64,000 bases of DNA from Desulfosarcinaceae bacterium (lineage in GTDB: Bacteria > Desulfobacterota > Desulfobacteria > Desulfobacterales > Desulfosarcinaceae). The stretch is from contig JASJCL010000002.1 of assembly GCA_030066015.1 (NCBI GenBank), forward strand, positions 1 through 64,000, read 5' to 3'. Positions 8,290-18,552 of the stretch are shown here, piece after piece; position 1 is the stretch's first letter, and each line of letters starts with the position of its first letter. The position numbers were made by a program, and so were the translations under genes. The notes beneath the pieces are model-generated. The model saw only the letters and a program-made list of their open reading frames with translations, was not told the DNA's origin and searched no databases.

Positions 8290-9213
8290 ATGTTGAAGGC
8301 GCTCATCCATCCCGTGGACAGCGACCTGTTTCTGATCGAATTGAGACCGCCCCTGCCGGGTTTCGAGGCCTTTATCAGTGCCTGGCTCGTAAAGGGGGGC
8401 ACCACCTACCTAGTGGATGTTGGCCCTGCGGTGACGGCACCCCATCTTTTGATGGCCCTGGATGAGTTGGGCGTACAACATCTGGACGCCATCTATCTGA
8501 CCCATATCCACATCGACCATGCCGGCGCCATCGGACAGATCGCTGAGGCTTTCCCCGAAGCGCCCATAGTCGTGCACCCCAAAGGCATCGATCACTTGGT
8601 GGATCCCGCCCGACTATGGGAGGGCACCTTAAAGACCCTTGCCGATACGGCCCGGGCTTACGGCCCTTACCTTCCAGTGTCCAGAGCGCGTTGCGTGCCT
8701 GCGGAGGGGGATCTTCCCGGCAATCTGGCGGCGATTGCCACCCCGGGCCACGCGCCTCACCACATCAGTTACCTGGGGGCGGTCGGGCTCTTTGTGGGCG
8801 AGGCGGGTGGGGTTCGCCTCGATCTCCCCAATGGTGACACATATCTGCGGCCCGCCACGCCACCGCGCTTTATCGCCGACATCTATCTGAGCAGCATTGC
8901 CGCCGTGGAGGCCTTGCACCCGAGAAGGCTCCTCTACGGGCACTATGGTGCGACGGAAGATGTCCGCTTCCTGACCCGTCACGCTGACCAAATTCGGCGT
9001 TGGATGGAAGTTGTGGCAACGGTGTGGGAGCGGAATGAAAGAACTGCCGACGGCGGAGTGGTTGATCGCTGTTTGGCACAGCTGCTGGCGTCGGATGAGG
9101 ATCTTCGTGGGCTGGGGTGTCTCAACGCACAGGCCCAGACGCGCGAACACGGTTTCTTACGGAACAGTATCCGCGGCATGCTGGGCGAGTTGACATCACG
9201 ACTGGGGTCGTAA
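8290..9213 (+). CDS. MBL-fold metallohydrolase
   Basis: A 307-residue metallo-beta-lactamase-fold enzyme with the metal-binding motif THIHIDHAGA near residue 78, further metal ligands in TPGHAPHH, and a C-terminal histidine in LLYGHYG. This arrangement matches the broad glyoxalase II/MBL hydrolase group; the substrate cannot be told. The ATG has GGAGGGGGG just upstream. Its last 18 bases overlap the end of the convergent coaX gene. It may close the pilT transcription unit but has no obvious functional link to it. Confidence 0.82.
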   Translation: MLKALIHPVDSDLFLIELRPPLPGFEAFISAWLVKGGTTYLVDVGPAVTAPHLLMALDELGVQHLDAIYLTHIHIDHAGAIGQIAEAFPEAPIVVHPKGIDHLVDPARLWEGTLKTLADTARAYGPYLPVSRARCVPAEGDLPGNLAAIATPGHAPHHISYLGAVGLFVGEAGGVRLDLPNGDTYLRPATPPRFIADIYLSSIAAVEALHPRRLLYGHYGATEDVRFLTRHADQIRRWMEVVATVWERNERTADGGVVDRCLAQLLASDEDLRGLGCLNAQAQTREHGFLRNSIRGMLGELTSRLGS

Positions 9214-10047
9214 TCCCTCAACAGCGGACCCGTCCTGCCCCCTGACTTCGCCGGATCGCGCTGCCGTTCTATCCGTCTGGCGTTGGAGTTCGGCGGCGAT
9301 AATACGCAACCCTTCGAGGGTCAGATCTGGTTCGACAGCATCGATGCCGGCGGATGCCGTCCCCATCAACTTGGCGAGGCCACCGGTGGCGATAACCATG
9401 GGATCGCCGCCCATCTCCGCCCGCATCCGTTTAACCACCCCCTCCACGAGCCCGGCGTAACCGTAGATGATGCCCGATTTGAGGGCCTCGTTGGTCCCCT
9501 TGCCGATCACGTGTTCCGGCGGTTCAATAATTTCCACGCGCGGAAGCTTGCTGGCCTTCATGAAAAGGGCCTCGGCGGCCACCATGATACCGGGGCTGAT
9601 AGCGCCGCCCAGATACTCTCCCTTGGGGGAGATGGCATCGAAGGTGGTCGCCGTGCCGAAGTCGATAATGATCATGCTGCGCTGATGTTTGTGATAGGCG
9701 CCCACCGCGTTGACGATGCGGTCAGCCCCTACTTCGTCAGGATTTGGCAGGCGGATGGGCATGCCTGTGTAGGATTTGGCGTTGACCCAATGGGGGGCAT
9801 GTCCCAAATATTTACAGCAGAATGCATCCAGGATGGTTGCCATGGGAGGGACCACTGAGCTGATCACTGTCTGCCGAACGGCATCAACGCGAACGCCCGC
9901 GTTTGTGAAGAGACTCCCCACGAGCACGTTGTATTCGTCCTCGGTGGTATTCCGCTCGGTTCGAATGCGCCAATCATGAACCAGCTGGTCGTCAACGAAG
10001 ATACCCATGACCGTGTTGGTGTTGCCCACATCGATTACCAGCAGCAT
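9196..10047 (-). CDS. coaX: type III pantothenate kinase
   Basis: This enzyme phosphorylates pantothenate, the first step of coenzyme A synthesis. The 283-residue protein has the ASKHA-type motifs of CoaX: MLLVIDVGNTNTVMGIF at the N-terminus, the pantothenate site NPDEVGADRIVNAVGAY, DFGTATTFDA, and GGAISPGI. The last 25 or so residues are extra. It is the final gene of the tilS-ftsH-folP-coaX string, 60 bp after folP. Its end overlaps the convergent MBL gene by 18 bp. Confidence 0.93.
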   Translation of the reverse strand: MLLVIDVGNTNTVMGIFVDDQLVHDWRIRTERNTTEDEYNVLVGSLFTNAGVRVDAVRQTVISSVVPPMATILDAFCCKYLGHAPHWVNAKSYTGMPIRLPNPDEVGADRIVNAVGAYHKHQRSMIIIDFGTATTFDAISPKGEYLGGAISPGIMVAAEALFMKASKLPRVEIIEPPEHVIGKGTNEALKSGIIYGYAGLVEGVVKRMRAEMGGDPMVIATGGLAKLMGTASAGIDAVEPDLTLEGLRIIAAELQRQTDRTAARSGEVRGQDGSAVEGLRPQS

Positions 10048-10107
10048 GCCGACGGATTCCTTTCGTAACTGCGCTGGACAGATGACGCCCCATTGGGGGA
10101 ACGAGGA

Positions 10108-11004
10108 TCAGCGCGGTGTTTCAGCGTTGACGATGGCGTCCGTTACGCGGACCGTGCTGCGCGTATTGGCCACGTCGTGAACCCGCACGATGTGGGCGCC
10201 GCCTAGAATTGCGGCCGTAACGGTGGCCTGGGTCCCGGTCTCCACCTCGGGCGAATCGGCGGCGATATCTGCCACTTCGTCCGGTTTGACCAGATCGCGG
10301 ATAAAGGCCTTGCGTGAGGCCCCCACGAGAATGGGGGTCTCCAGCGTCGTCAAACGGGCCAATTGCCTGAGCAATTCCAGATTGTGGGGAAATGTCTTCC
10401 CGAATCCAATACCGGGATCGAGGATGATCCGTTCCCGCTGGACGCCGGCCGTCACCGCCTGCTCAAGTGCGTCGCGGAGAAACTGGCTCACCTCTCCCAT
10501 GAGGTTTTCATAGTGGGGCGACGCCTGCATGGTCTTTGGGCTACCCTGCATGTGCATGAGCACCAACGGCACCTCGGCCTCGGCTGCCACGGAGGCCATG
10601 TGCGGGTCTCCGTTCAGAGCGCTGATGTCGTTGATCATGGCGGCGCCGGCGGCGAGGGCGGCCTCGGCCACGGCCGCTTTTTTCGTGTCGATGGAGATGG
10701 GGACAGCCACGCTGGTCGCAAGCGCCTTGATGACCGGAACGACCCGTTCAATCTCGTCGGCGGTCGCCACCGGATCCGAGAAGGGGCGGGTAGATTCCCC
10801 ACCGATATCGAGGATGTCGGCACCTTCAGCGACAAGGCGCTCCCCGTGGGTGATGGCCTGGTCTGGATCGTAAAAGCGGCCACCATCGGAGAACGAATCC
10901 GGGGTCACATTGACAACCCCCATGATGCGGGTGCGCTGCCCCAAGTGGAGCTTGTGGTGCTGCCATTGGAGAAGGTAGGACGCGCGGCGAGCGACAATCG
11001 ACAT
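10108..11004 (-). CDS. folP: dihydropteroate synthase
   Basis: Condenses p-aminobenzoate with the pterin pyrophosphate in folate synthesis. Both DHPS signatures are present: MGVVNVTPDSFSDGG and GADILDIGGESTRP. The middle and C-terminal loops (LDPGIGFGKT, VGASRKAFI, RVHDV) are also intact. I chose the ATG at 11004 because AGGAG lies 6 nt upstream; the frame also extends to 11055. The gene follows ftsH, a widespread arrangement. Confidence 0.94.
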   Translation of the reverse strand: MSIVARRASYLLQWQHHKLHLGQRTRIMGVVNVTPDSFSDGGRFYDPDQAITHGERLVAEGADILDIGGESTRPFSDPVATADEIERVVPVIKALATSVAVPISIDTKKAAVAEAALAAGAAMINDISALNGDPHMASVAAEAEVPLVLMHMQGSPKTMQASPHYENLMGEVSQFLRDALEQAVTAGVQRERIILDPGIGFGKTFPHNLELLRQLARLTTLETPILVGASRKAFIRDLVKPDEVADIAADSPEVETGTQATVTAAILGGAHIVRVHDVANTRSTVRVTDAIVNAETPR

Positions 11005-11115
11005 ATAGTACTCCTGAGGCGCTAGATGGCGAACAGGGCGCACCGCAATCGGCAAAGCGCCGTGCGCCCGCTTATCTCAATTGGCGTAGCAGGTGTGAAT
11101 GGATCGGTCGGTGCC

Positions 11116-13110
11116 CTATCGCTCTGGGTCTTTGTCGGATGGCGGCAATGGGATTTCCCCGTCCTCGGTTTCCTCCTCCACGATATCCTCAGCCGTTGGG
11201 GAGGCCTCGCTCGCCGCGGATTCGGAATCCTCAGTCGCCGCGACTCGCTCCAAGGAAGCCGTTTCAGCGACCTCCTCCTCCTCAGACTCCTCGCTGATCT
11301 CTTTGGAGGGAAGGTCGATGTCGGGGTGCAGGGAGAGGATCAACTCATCCAACTCTTTTCCCATGACGGTCTCCTGTTCAAGGAGAAGGTCCGATAGCTT
11401 GTGCAGAATATCGATATGGTCTTCGAGGATAGTTTTGGCAGTTTTGTGGGCCGACGCGATCAGCCGAGAAATCTCATCGTCAATGCGCTGGGCCGTAGAC
11501 TCTGAGTAGTCGCGGTGCTGGGCGATCTCACGTCCCAAAAACACCTGCTCCTCACCTTTGGCAAAGGAGAGGGGGCCCAGTTCCTCACTCATCCCCCAGT
11601 TGCGAATCATCTGCTGGGCCAGATCGGTGGCCTGCTTGATATCGTTGGAAGCACCCGTGCTGATGCGGTCGAAGACGATCTCCTCGGCAACTCGGCCGCC
11701 GTAGGCGACAGCCAGATCTGCTTCCAACTGGTCTTTGTACTTGAAGTCGCTTTCATCGGGAAGGAACCACGTCACGCCGGCCGCCCGACCGCGGGGAATG
11801 ATGGTGATTTTGTTCACCACGTCCGCTTGGGGGAGAAAGCGCGCCACCAGGGCATGGCCAGCTTCATGGTAGGCCGTCGTTTTTCGGTCTTCGTCCTTGA
11901 TCACCTTTGATTTGCGCTCAAGGCCCATATAGACTTTGTCCTTGGCATCCTCGAAGTCCGTCATCGTGACTTTTTCGCGGTTGCGCTTGGCGGCCAGCAG
12001 GGCGGCTTCGTTGACCAGGTTCTCCAGGTCTGCACCGGAGAAGCCCGGCGTGCCCTTGGCCAAAATCAGCGGGCTGACATCCCCCTCGATGGGAGTGCGC
12101 TTCATGTGGACCTTGAGGATTTTCTCCCGGCCCCGAATGTCAGGCAGGCTGACCACCACCTGACGATCGAAGCGTCCCGGACGCAGGAGGGCTGGGTCTA
12201 GCACGTCGGGACGGTTGGTGGCCGAAATGAGGATGACCCCTTCATTGGATTCGAATCCATCCATCTCTACCAATAGCTGGTTGAGGGTTTGCTCGCGTTC
12301 GTCGTGGCCGCCGCCAAGGCCGGCCCCGCGGTGTCGGCCAACTGCATCGATTTCGTCGATGAAAATGATGCAGGGGGCATTCTTTTTGCCTTGCACGAAC
12401 AGGTCGCGCACGCGCGAGGCGCCTACGCCCACGAACATCTCCACAAAATCGGAGCCGCTGATGCTGAAGAAAGGGACGCCGGCCTCGCCGGCTATGGCCC
12501 GGGCCAAGAGCGTTTTGCCCGTTCCTGGAGGCCCCATGAGCAGGACGCCTTTCGGGATGCGGCCACCCAGGCGGGTAAATTTCTTGGGTTCCCTGAGAAA
12601 CTCAACGATTTCGCCCAACTCCTCTTTGGCTTCGTCAATGCCGGCCACGTCAGCGAAGGTGACCTTCTCCTGGTTGTCTGACATGAGGCGTGCCCGGCTC
12701 TTTCCGAAGCTTAGGGCTTTTCCGCCACCGGACTGCATTTGACGCATGAAAAAGATCCAGACCCCGATGAGGACGATCATGGGAAACCATGAGACCAGAA
12801 TGTTCATGTACCAAGGGGATTCCGCCGGCGGTTTGGCGGAGATCGATATACCGCGTTCGCGTAGCGTGCGAATCAGGTCTGCGTCTTGAGGGGCGTAGAT
12901 TTTAAACCGTTCGCGGTTGGTGTCGGTGATGTAGAGTTCCTGGCCCTGGATGACCACCTCTGCCACTCGCTCGCCTTCAACCATGGAGAGGAATTCTGAA
13001 TAGCTGATGCTCTGTTCAGCCAAGTGCTGCTGATTGAACAGATTGTAAAGCATGATCATCATCAGCGTGATGACGAGCCACAAGGCGAGGTTCTTATAAA
13101 ACGGATTCAA
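11116..13110 (-). CDS. ftsH: ATP-dependent zinc metalloprotease FtsH
   Basis: Membrane-anchored AAA+ protease that degrades membrane and regulatory proteins. In the 664 residues, two transmembrane segments (about 8-24 and 102-122) flank a periplasmic domain. The AAA module has Walker A GPPGTGKT (193-200), Walker [12 protein letters not shown] and the second region of homology [19 protein letters not shown]. The zinc site HEAGH is at 415-419. The last 55 residues form a long acidic tail ([11 protein letters not shown]...) of low complexity. It lies between tilS and folP. Confidence 0.96.
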   Translation of the reverse strand: MNPFYKNLALWLVITLMMIMLYNLFNQQHLAEQSISYSEFLSMVEGERVAEVVIQGQELYITDTNRERFKIYAPQDADLIRTLRERGISISAKPPAESPWYMNILVSWFPMIVLIGVWIFFMRQMQSGGGKALSFGKSRARLMSDNQEKVTFADVAGIDEAKEELGEIVEFLREPKKFTRLGGRIPKGVLLMGPPGTGKTLLARAIAGEAGVPFFSISGSDFVEMFVGVGASRVRDLFVQGKKNAPCIIFIDEIDAVGRHRGAGLGGGHDEREQTLNQLLVEMDGFESNEGVILISATNRPDVLDPALLRPGRFDRQVVVSLPDIRGREKILKVHMKRTPIEGDVSPLILAKGTPGFSGADLENLVNEAALLAAKRNREKVTMTDFEDAKDKVYMGLERKSKVIKDEDRKTTAYHEAGHALVARFLPQADVVNKITIIPRGRAAGVTWFLPDESDFKYKDQLEADLAVAYGGRVAEEIVFDRISTGASNDIKQATDLAQQMIRNWGMSEELGPLSFAKGEEQVFLGREIAQHRDYSESTAQRIDDEISRLIASAHKTAKTILEDHIDILHKLSDLLLEQETVMGKELDELILSLHPDIDLPSKEISEESEEEEVAETASLERVAATEDSESAASEASPTAEDIVEEETEDGEIPLPPSDKDPER

Positions 13111-13231
13111 ACGAGGTCCTCCCTGCTGTGGGGTTTTTGCAGGTGCATTGATACGATTTTTTCAACGCCGAACGGTCTCAAAATTAAGGGCCTTTCGGCA
13201 CTAACTACCAGCAATATATTAAACATCTGAC

Positions 13232-14722
13232 TCACTTAAGCAAGCAAAATTCACCGATCAACAGACGCCTTGTATCGGCACGAATCCGGGCGTCAGCGGC
13301 CATCCGAACTCCCACCAACCAGACGATTCGACCACCGCTGATAAGCACCGGGTGGCGATGCCGCATAGAGATGGGGATCTTGCAGTCGATAAGGAGGTCG
13401 CTGACCTTTTTACGACCGGTCATACCCAGCGGCTGCAACCGATCTCCCGGAAGGGTGGATCGCAACACCAGCGGGAATTTAAGGCGGTCCACGTCAAAAC
13501 GGGCCCGCTGGGGAGGGTCCGGCCCGGCGTCATTGCCGTGGATATCGCACTGCAGTGTCAACTGTGCATCGATGTCGGGTAACGACACCACGATGGGGTC
13601 GTCCTGCGGACATGCGACTTCGTATCGAAAGGGCCTGAACTGATCCGGTTCGCCACCATCGCGGCGAATCCGACGCTCCTCGGCCGTTTCCAGCTTGAGC
13701 ACTATCCACTCGAGATCGGTCATCACCCGAATGCCTCTTGGCAGGTCCAGCCATTTGAGGCCAGCCTCCGACATCTGGGCCAAACGACGGATTTGCTCGA
13801 TGTGGCTGAAGCGCAAGCGCTTCAAATCACCGGCGATCATCGCCAGCCCCCAGCGCAGGACGCGGCGCTGTACCGCTGCAGGCGCGCTCCTCAGTCGTGC
13901 GCGGCGGAAGCGGACCCCCTCCGCACATCGTTCAGGACCCAGTCCTGGATATGCGCTGTGAATTTGGTTTTCAATCCAAACCCCCTCGTCTCTGAAGATG
14001 TGGCCCGTTCGGTGCAACAATTGGCGCAGGCGTGGATTGTAGCGCTTTTCCAGGTAGGGGATCAGTTCATGCCGGACGCGATTTCGGGTGAAAGCCATGT
14101 CTGCGTTACTGACATCTTGGCGATAGGTGAGACGGTGTGCGTCCACATACGCTTCAATCCAGTCGCGGTGAATATCGATCAACGGGCGGATAATACGGCC
14201 ATTTCGTGGGGGGATACCGGATAGCCCTTGTGGTCCGCTGCCCCGCAACAGGTTCATCAGAACCAGTTCCGCCGAGTCGTCGGCCTGGTGGCCGACGGCG
14301 ATCTTGGTGCAGTTTCGTTTGTCGGCCACTGCCCTTAGAAAGGTATAGCGGACTTGACGAGCCGCCTCCTCCAGGGAGAGACCCTTGGCGTGTCGGTAGG
14401 CGTCAACATCCCTGCGATCCGCGTGAAAGGGCAGCCCCAGATTATTTGCGACGGACTCAACGAAGGCCTGATCTTCCGCGGCGCCAGCTCGAAGTCCATG
14501 GTTGAGGTGGGCAATTTGGAGGGTGATCCGGTATAGATTTCTCAGGCGCAGGAGCACCTGGAGGAGGGCGACCGAATCAGGGCCTCCCGAAACGGCCACC
14601 AGCACGATGTCTTTGTCCGATAGCAACCCGTAGGTGTCGATGGTTGCGACAACCCTGTTTTCGAAACGCGTTTTATGTCGCTCTCTCTTCGGATCTTCTG
14701 TGGTGTTGGCCGATGGTGGCAT
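13232..14722 (-). CDS. tilS: tRNA(Ile)-lysidine synthetase
   Basis: Modifies the wobble cytidine of the AUA-reading tRNA-Ile to lysidine, using ATP. The N-terminal PP-loop reads VLVAVSGGPDSVALL, followed by AHLNHGLR and the conserved VGHQADDSAE. Substrate-binding and C-terminal TilS domains follow (RSTLPGDRLQPLGMTGRKKVSDLL). The ATG at 14722 is preferred; a TTG at 14779 would add 19 residues without clear homology. It is the first gene of the ftsH/folP/coaX string, with 121 bp before ftsH. Confidence 0.93.
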   Translation of the reverse strand: MPPSANTTEDPKRERHKTRFENRVVATIDTYGLLSDKDIVLVAVSGGPDSVALLQVLLRLRNLYRITLQIAHLNHGLRAGAAEDQAFVESVANNLGLPFHADRRDVDAYRHAKGLSLEEAARQVRYTFLRAVADKRNCTKIAVGHQADDSAELVLMNLLRGSGPQGLSGIPPRNGRIIRPLIDIHRDWIEAYVDAHRLTYRQDVSNADMAFTRNRVRHELIPYLEKRYNPRLRQLLHRTGHIFRDEGVWIENQIHSAYPGLGPERCAEGVRFRRARLRSAPAAVQRRVLRWGLAMIAGDLKRLRFSHIEQIRRLAQMSEAGLKWLDLPRGIRVMTDLEWIVLKLETAEERRIRRDGGEPDQFRPFRYEVACPQDDPIVVSLPDIDAQLTLQCDIHGNDAGPDPPQRARFDVDRLKFPLVLRSTLPGDRLQPLGMTGRKKVSDLLIDCKIPISMRHRHPVLISGGRIVWLVGVRMAADARIRADTRRLLIGEFCLLK

Positions 14723-15227
14723 GGACGCTTTCCGAGGTCTGGCGATTCTAAAAGCGGACGATCCCGTTGTCCGGCTCAAGGCGGTGCTGGACGGACGAGG
14801 ACCTCAATTCGCAACTTGTAGCGGGGTGCCACCGGTATTCGGGTGCACGCGAAGCTGTCCGCAAAACCCACTGTGGCATTGCCACGCACTGGAATGGCAC
14901 GCTCGCTAGCCGCTTGTCGGATGAGCGAAAAGCTGGGTACCAATATCCAGTGCCGCTGTTGTGATCGCGCAGCCAGAAGAATGGCGGAACGTCGCGCCGG
15001 TGATTCCCATTAAAAAGGTCCAAATGCTGGAGCAGGATGAACATGGGTTCACCGCGAGCCCCACCGGGCGAAGCGACGTCTGTTGGCAAGATGGATTCCT
15101 GGTGGTTGTGACCTGTGGATACCGCAGTGTTTCGTTTAGTAGGGGCTCTCTCTGGCGTTGTCAACGAAAACCAGGGCTCAGCGGCACCGGTACCCATTTT
15201 GGGCCGGCGCCTGGCACAATTTTCTGC
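14723..15227. other. about 500 bp without a recognisable gene upstream of tilS and the SRP RNA
   Basis: Open frames run through this stretch on both strands, the longest on the minus strand (14748-15257). They show no known motif and look like chance frames. The interval must hold the minus-strand promoter of tilS and, at its right end, the promoter of the SRP RNA. No tRNA fold was seen. Confidence 0.4.
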
Positions 15228-15255
15228 TTGAAATTGGATTCCTCCGTAGTGTAAC
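15228..15255 (+). promoter_or_regulatory. putative promoter of the SRP RNA
   Basis: TTGAAA (15228-15233) and TGTAAC (15250-15255) are 16 bp apart. The -10 box ends about 10 bp before the first paired base of the SRP RNA. The -35 is good and the -10 weak, so the position is the main support. Confidence 0.35.
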
Positions 15256-15264
15256 AACCAGCCC

Positions 15265-15511
15265 GGTTGTGCTAGGTGGGGAGCTAGCGGTGCCCTATAC
15301 CCGAAATCCGCTTCATGCGGGGCTGAATTCCCTCTAAAGGGTTGCCCGCTGATAAGGCGTCAACATGGTCGGCCGCCGCGCAACAGACGGTCGCGAACCT
15401 CGTCAGGTCCGGAAGGAAGCAGCGATAAGTGATGCGGTCTGTGTCGCGGATCGATCCCGGGCATGCAAATGGCGTCTATTTGGTGGGGGATTCGATAGAG
15501 GGTGCACAACC
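15265..15511 (+). ncRNA. ffs: signal recognition particle RNA, large (Alu-domain) type
   Basis: The S-domain core GTCAGGTCCGGAAGGAAGC, at 15402-15420, is the near-invariant Ffh-binding loop. About 130 nt of additional sequence lies 5' to it and resembles the Alu domain of Bacillus-type scRNA: GTGCTAGGTGGGGAG, TAGCGGTGCCC and CCCGAAATCCGC in order. The 3' part contains GATTCGATAGAGGGTGCAC, also like the Bacillus RNA. The ends GGTTGTGC (15265-15272) and GCACAACC (15504-15511) are perfectly complementary and define the terminal helix. The result is an RNA of about 247 nt rather than the 114 nt 4.5S form. The ends are set by pairing only. Confidence 0.9.
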
Positions 15512-15543
15512 ATTTCCGGCCCTATCTCCCCATGCATTTTACT

Positions 15544-15569
15544 AACCTTCTGTTTATAAACGGTTTTTT
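15544..15569 (+). terminator. possible weak terminator after the SRP RNA
   Basis: AACC (15544-15547) pairs with GGTT (15562-15565) around the palindrome GTTTATAAAC (15552-15561), followed by a run of T. The stem is short and AT-rich, so this is a weak call based mainly on location. Confidence 0.3.
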
Positions 15570-15610
15570 CGCTTTTCTTGCCCCCCTGCTCGAATCCCAT
15601 TTCGCTTTGC

Positions 15611-15638
15611 TTGACAAGGTAACATCCCGTCTTATTAT
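15611..15638 (+). promoter_or_regulatory. putative sigma70-type promoter of grpE-dnaK
   Basis: TTGACA (15611-15616) and TATTAT (15633-15638) are separated by 16 bp, about 120 bp before the grpE start. No CIRCE element is present. A small dyad, TAGGAA-TTG-TTCCTA (15690-15704), lies between the promoter and the gene and could be an operator or a 5' hairpin. Confidence 0.5.
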
Positions 15639-15759
15639 TTCATACGATCTCGACCGACATCGAGATTTCCTTGCGTTTTCAGGCACTAATAGGAATTGTT
15701 CCTAAAATTCCAACGAAACAATCTGGCTACCCAACGATGTCAGGAGTGACAAAACAGGG

Positions 15760-16419
15760 ATGAGTACGCGCAAAGACCGATCTGAAAATGAAACCGGTAA
15801 CGAGGCCGGCGAGGAGATTCCCATAACGGTGGAGACGCCGGCAGATGCAGTGGAAGCCGCGGCTGAGCCAGCGCCCGACGAAATATCCGAAATGGAGATC
15901 GAAACAGAGGCAAGCGAGGACGCAGCGGAGGCGGTGGAGGGGGAACCCGCGGATCCACTTGCGGCGGCGAAACAGGAGGCCGCCGATTACTATGACCGGC
16001 TCCTGCGGTTGTCGGCGGAATTCGACAACTATAAAAAACGGTCCAACCGCGAACTGGCCGAGTTCCGTAAGTTTTCAAACGAGCAGATCATCAAGGATCT
16101 ACTGGGTGTCATTGACAATTTGGAGCGGGCGCTATCCTCCGCTGTCGATCAGGAGGGGTGTTCCAAGCCAATCGCCGAGGGTGTTGAGCTGACCCTCAAA
16201 GAGATCCTTAAAATCCTGGAAAATTATGGCGTTACCGTTATCGCCGCTCAGGGGGAGACCTTCGATCCTACCTACCACCAGGCCGTCATGCAGCAGGAGA
16301 CCGCCGACCAGCCACCCAATACCGTCATCCAGGAACTGCAGAAAGGCTATTTGCTTCACAATCGCCTCCTGCGTCCCTCCATGGTGACGGTCTCCAAGGC
16401 CAGTGGTGAATCTGAATAA
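15760..16419 (+). CDS. grpE: GrpE nucleotide exchange factor
   Basis: Releases ADP from DnaK. The 219 residues consist of a long acidic N-terminal arm (to about residue 70), the coiled-coil dimer helix (DYYDRLLRLSAEFDNYKKRS) and the C-terminal beta domain, including GVTVIAAQGETFDPTYHQAV. Length is typical for a GrpE with an extended arm. It is 52 bp upstream of dnaK. No hrcA or dnaJ is seen next to it. Confidence 0.95.
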   Translation: MSTRKDRSENETGNEAGEEIPITVETPADAVEAAAEPAPDEISEMEIETEASEDAAEAVEGEPADPLAAAKQEAADYYDRLLRLSAEFDNYKKRSNRELAEFRKFSNEQIIKDLLGVIDNLERALSSAVDQEGCSKPIAEGVELTLKEILKILENYGVTVIAAQGETFDPTYHQAVMQQETADQPPNTVIQELQKGYLLHNRLLRPSMVTVSKASGESE

Positions 16420-16471
16420 GACTTGAGACTATCCAATTCTAAATTATTCCGTTGTAAGGAGGCACTCGAAA

Positions 16472-18406
16472 ATGGGAAAAATCATCGGCATTGATCTTGG
16501 TACCACCAACTCCTGTGTGGCCATCATGGAAGGTGGTGAAGCGAAGGTCATCACCAATCCCGAGGGCGGCCGCACCACCCCCTCCATTGTTGCCGTCAGC
16601 GAGAGCAGCGAGCGTTTGGTAGGGCAGGTGGCCAAGCGCCAGGCGATCACCAATCCTGAGAACACGGTATTTGGCGTCAAACGCCTCATCGGGCGCAAGT
16701 TCGATTCCCCCGAAGTGCAGGGTGACGTGGACATTCTGCCTTACGAGATCCAGCGCGCCGACAACGGCGATGTCCGCATCAACCTGCGCGGCAAGCTCTA
16801 CAGTCCAGCCGAAGTTTCCTCCTTCATCCTGGCCAATATTAAAAAGACGGCCGAGGAGTATCTCGGGGAGAGTGTGACAGATGCCGTCGTGACGGTGCCT
16901 GCTTACTTCAATGACAGTCAGCGCCAAGCCACCAAGGACGCTGGCAAAATCGCCGGCCTCAACGTGATGCGGATCATCAACGAACCCACGGCGGCATCTC
17001 TGGCCTATGGGCTGGACAAGAAAAGTGAAGAGAAGATCGCTGTCTTTGATCTGGGCGGCGGTACCTTCGACGTTTCCATTTTGGAAATCGGCGAAGGCGT
17101 TTTCGAGGTCAAGTCCACCAACGGTGATACCCATCTGGGTGGCGAGGATTTCGACCTCCGTATCATCGACTACCTGGCCGATGAATTCAAAAAGGATCAG
17201 GGCATCGACATTCGCAACGACAAGATGGCGCTTCAGCGGCTGAAGGAAGCGGCTGAAAAGGCCAAAATGGAATTGTCCTCCTCCATGGAGACCGATGTCA
17301 ACCTGCCCTTCATAACGGCCGACGCCAGCGGCCCCAAGCATCTCAATATTAAGATCTCACGGGCAAAGCTGGAGGCGCTGGTGGCAGACCTGCTCGACAA
17401 GCTCGAGCGACCCTGCGTCACCGCTCTGCGCGATGCTGGCCTCAGCGCGGGCGACATCAACGAGGTGATCCTCGTGGGCGGCATGACACGCATGCCGGCT
17501 GTCCAGGCCCGAGTAAAGAAGATTTTCGCGAAAGATCCCAACAAAGGGGTTAATCCGGATGAGGTGGTGGCAGTTGGTGCCGCCATCCAAGGTGGCGTCC
17601 TCAAGGGAGACGTCAAGGATGTCTTGCTTCTGGACGTGACGCCGCTCTCCCTGGGGATCGAAACCTTGGGCGGCGTGATGACGCGTCTAATCGAAAAGAA
17701 TACCACCATCCCCACCCGAAAGAGCCAGGTGTTCTCCACCGCCGCCGATAACCAACCAGCGGTCTCCATCCATGTCCTGCAAGGAGAGCGGGAGATGTCG
17801 GCCGACAACAAAACGCTGGGACGCTTCGAACTGGTGGGGATTCCACCGGCGCCACGCGGCATTCCCCAGATCGAGGTGACCTTTGACATCGATGCCAACG
17901 GTATCGTCAATGTGAGCGCCAAAGACCAGGCCACCGCCAAAGAACAGTCGATTCAGATCACCGCCTCCAGTGGATTGACCCAGGAAGAGATCGAAAAGGC
18001 GGTCAAGGAGGCTGAACTGCATGCGGAGGAAGACAAGGCCAAGAAGGACCTCATAGAAGCCCGCAACCATGCCGACGCCCTGATTTACAACACCGAGAAG
18101 TCACTAAAGGATTTAGGGGACAAGGTCGATGCCGACACGCGCGCCAAGGTTGAGGCGGCGATCGAACCCCTGCGCAAGGCCATGGAAGGCGACGACGCCG
18201 CCGAGATCAAACGACTCAGCGACGAACTGACCCAGGCCTCCCACAAGGTGGCCGAGGCCATGTATCAGCAGGCCTCCGCCGAAGGTCAAGCTGGCCCCGA
18301 AGGTGCCGGCGGAGCGGGCGCCGCCGACGCCAACGCCAATCCCGGTGCAGAGGACGATGTGGTCGATGCGGATTTTGAAGAGGTCAAGGACGACGAGAAG
18401 AAATAG
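16472..18406 (+). CDS. dnaK: chaperone DnaK (Hsp70)
   Basis: The 644-residue ATP-dependent chaperone. The nucleotide-binding domain starts with [19 protein letters not shown] and contains the phosphate-2 loop [16 protein letters not shown] and the adenosine motif [14 protein letters not shown]. The linker [19 protein letters not shown] leads to the substrate domain. The C-terminus is Gly/Ala-rich and ends with [15 protein letters not shown], close to the usual DnaK tail. TAAGGAGG precedes the ATG. A strong intrinsic terminator follows 28 bp after the stop. Confidence 0.98.
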   Translation: MGKIIGIDLGTTNSCVAIMEGGEAKVITNPEGGRTTPSIVAVSESSERLVGQVAKRQAITNPENTVFGVKRLIGRKFDSPEVQGDVDILPYEIQRADNGDVRINLRGKLYSPAEVSSFILANIKKTAEEYLGESVTDAVVTVPAYFNDSQRQATKDAGKIAGLNVMRIINEPTAASLAYGLDKKSEEKIAVFDLGGGTFDVSILEIGEGVFEVKSTNGDTHLGGEDFDLRIIDYLADEFKKDQGIDIRNDKMALQRLKEAAEKAKMELSSSMETDVNLPFITADASGPKHLNIKISRAKLEALVADLLDKLERPCVTALRDAGLSAGDINEVILVGGMTRMPAVQARVKKIFAKDPNKGVNPDEVVAVGAAIQGGVLKGDVKDVLLLDVTPLSLGIETLGGVMTRLIEKNTTIPTRKSQVFSTAADNQPAVSIHVLQGEREMSADNKTLGRFELVGIPPAPRGIPQIEVTFDIDANGIVNVSAKDQATAKEQSIQITASSGLTQEEIEKAVKEAELHAEEDKAKKDLIEARNHADALIYNTEKSLKDLGDKVDADTRAKVEAAIEPLRKAMEGDDAAEIKRLSDELTQASHKVAEAMYQQASAEGQAGPEGAGGAGAADANANPGAEDDVVDADFEEVKDDEKK

Positions 18407-18433
18407 CATCACCACCGACGCCATGAAATCCGG

Positions 18434-18464
18434 CCCGCAGCGGATCCCCGCTGCGGGTTTTTTT
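18434..18464 (+). terminator. intrinsic terminator of grpE-dnaK
   Basis: A perfect 10-bp stem, CCCGCAGCGG (18434-18443) with CCGCTGCGGG (18448-18457), has a 4-nt loop and is followed by seven T. Confidence 0.92.
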
Positions 18465-18552
18465 CTGATGATCCGTGACGAGGTGGTCAGAGGGGTGCTG
18501 GTGTCTTGGTACCAATTTGACATGCGGTTCTGGGTTTAATACTCGTTTCTTC

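Noticed and set aside
14748-15257. 169-codon minus-strand frame upstream of tilS
   Set aside because: Overlaps the start of tilS in another frame and has no motif, no ribosome site and no coupling to neighbours.
16439-17341. 300-codon minus-strand frame antisense to dnaK
   Set aside because: A known kind of dnaK-antisense frame caused by codon bias; dnaK itself is unambiguous.
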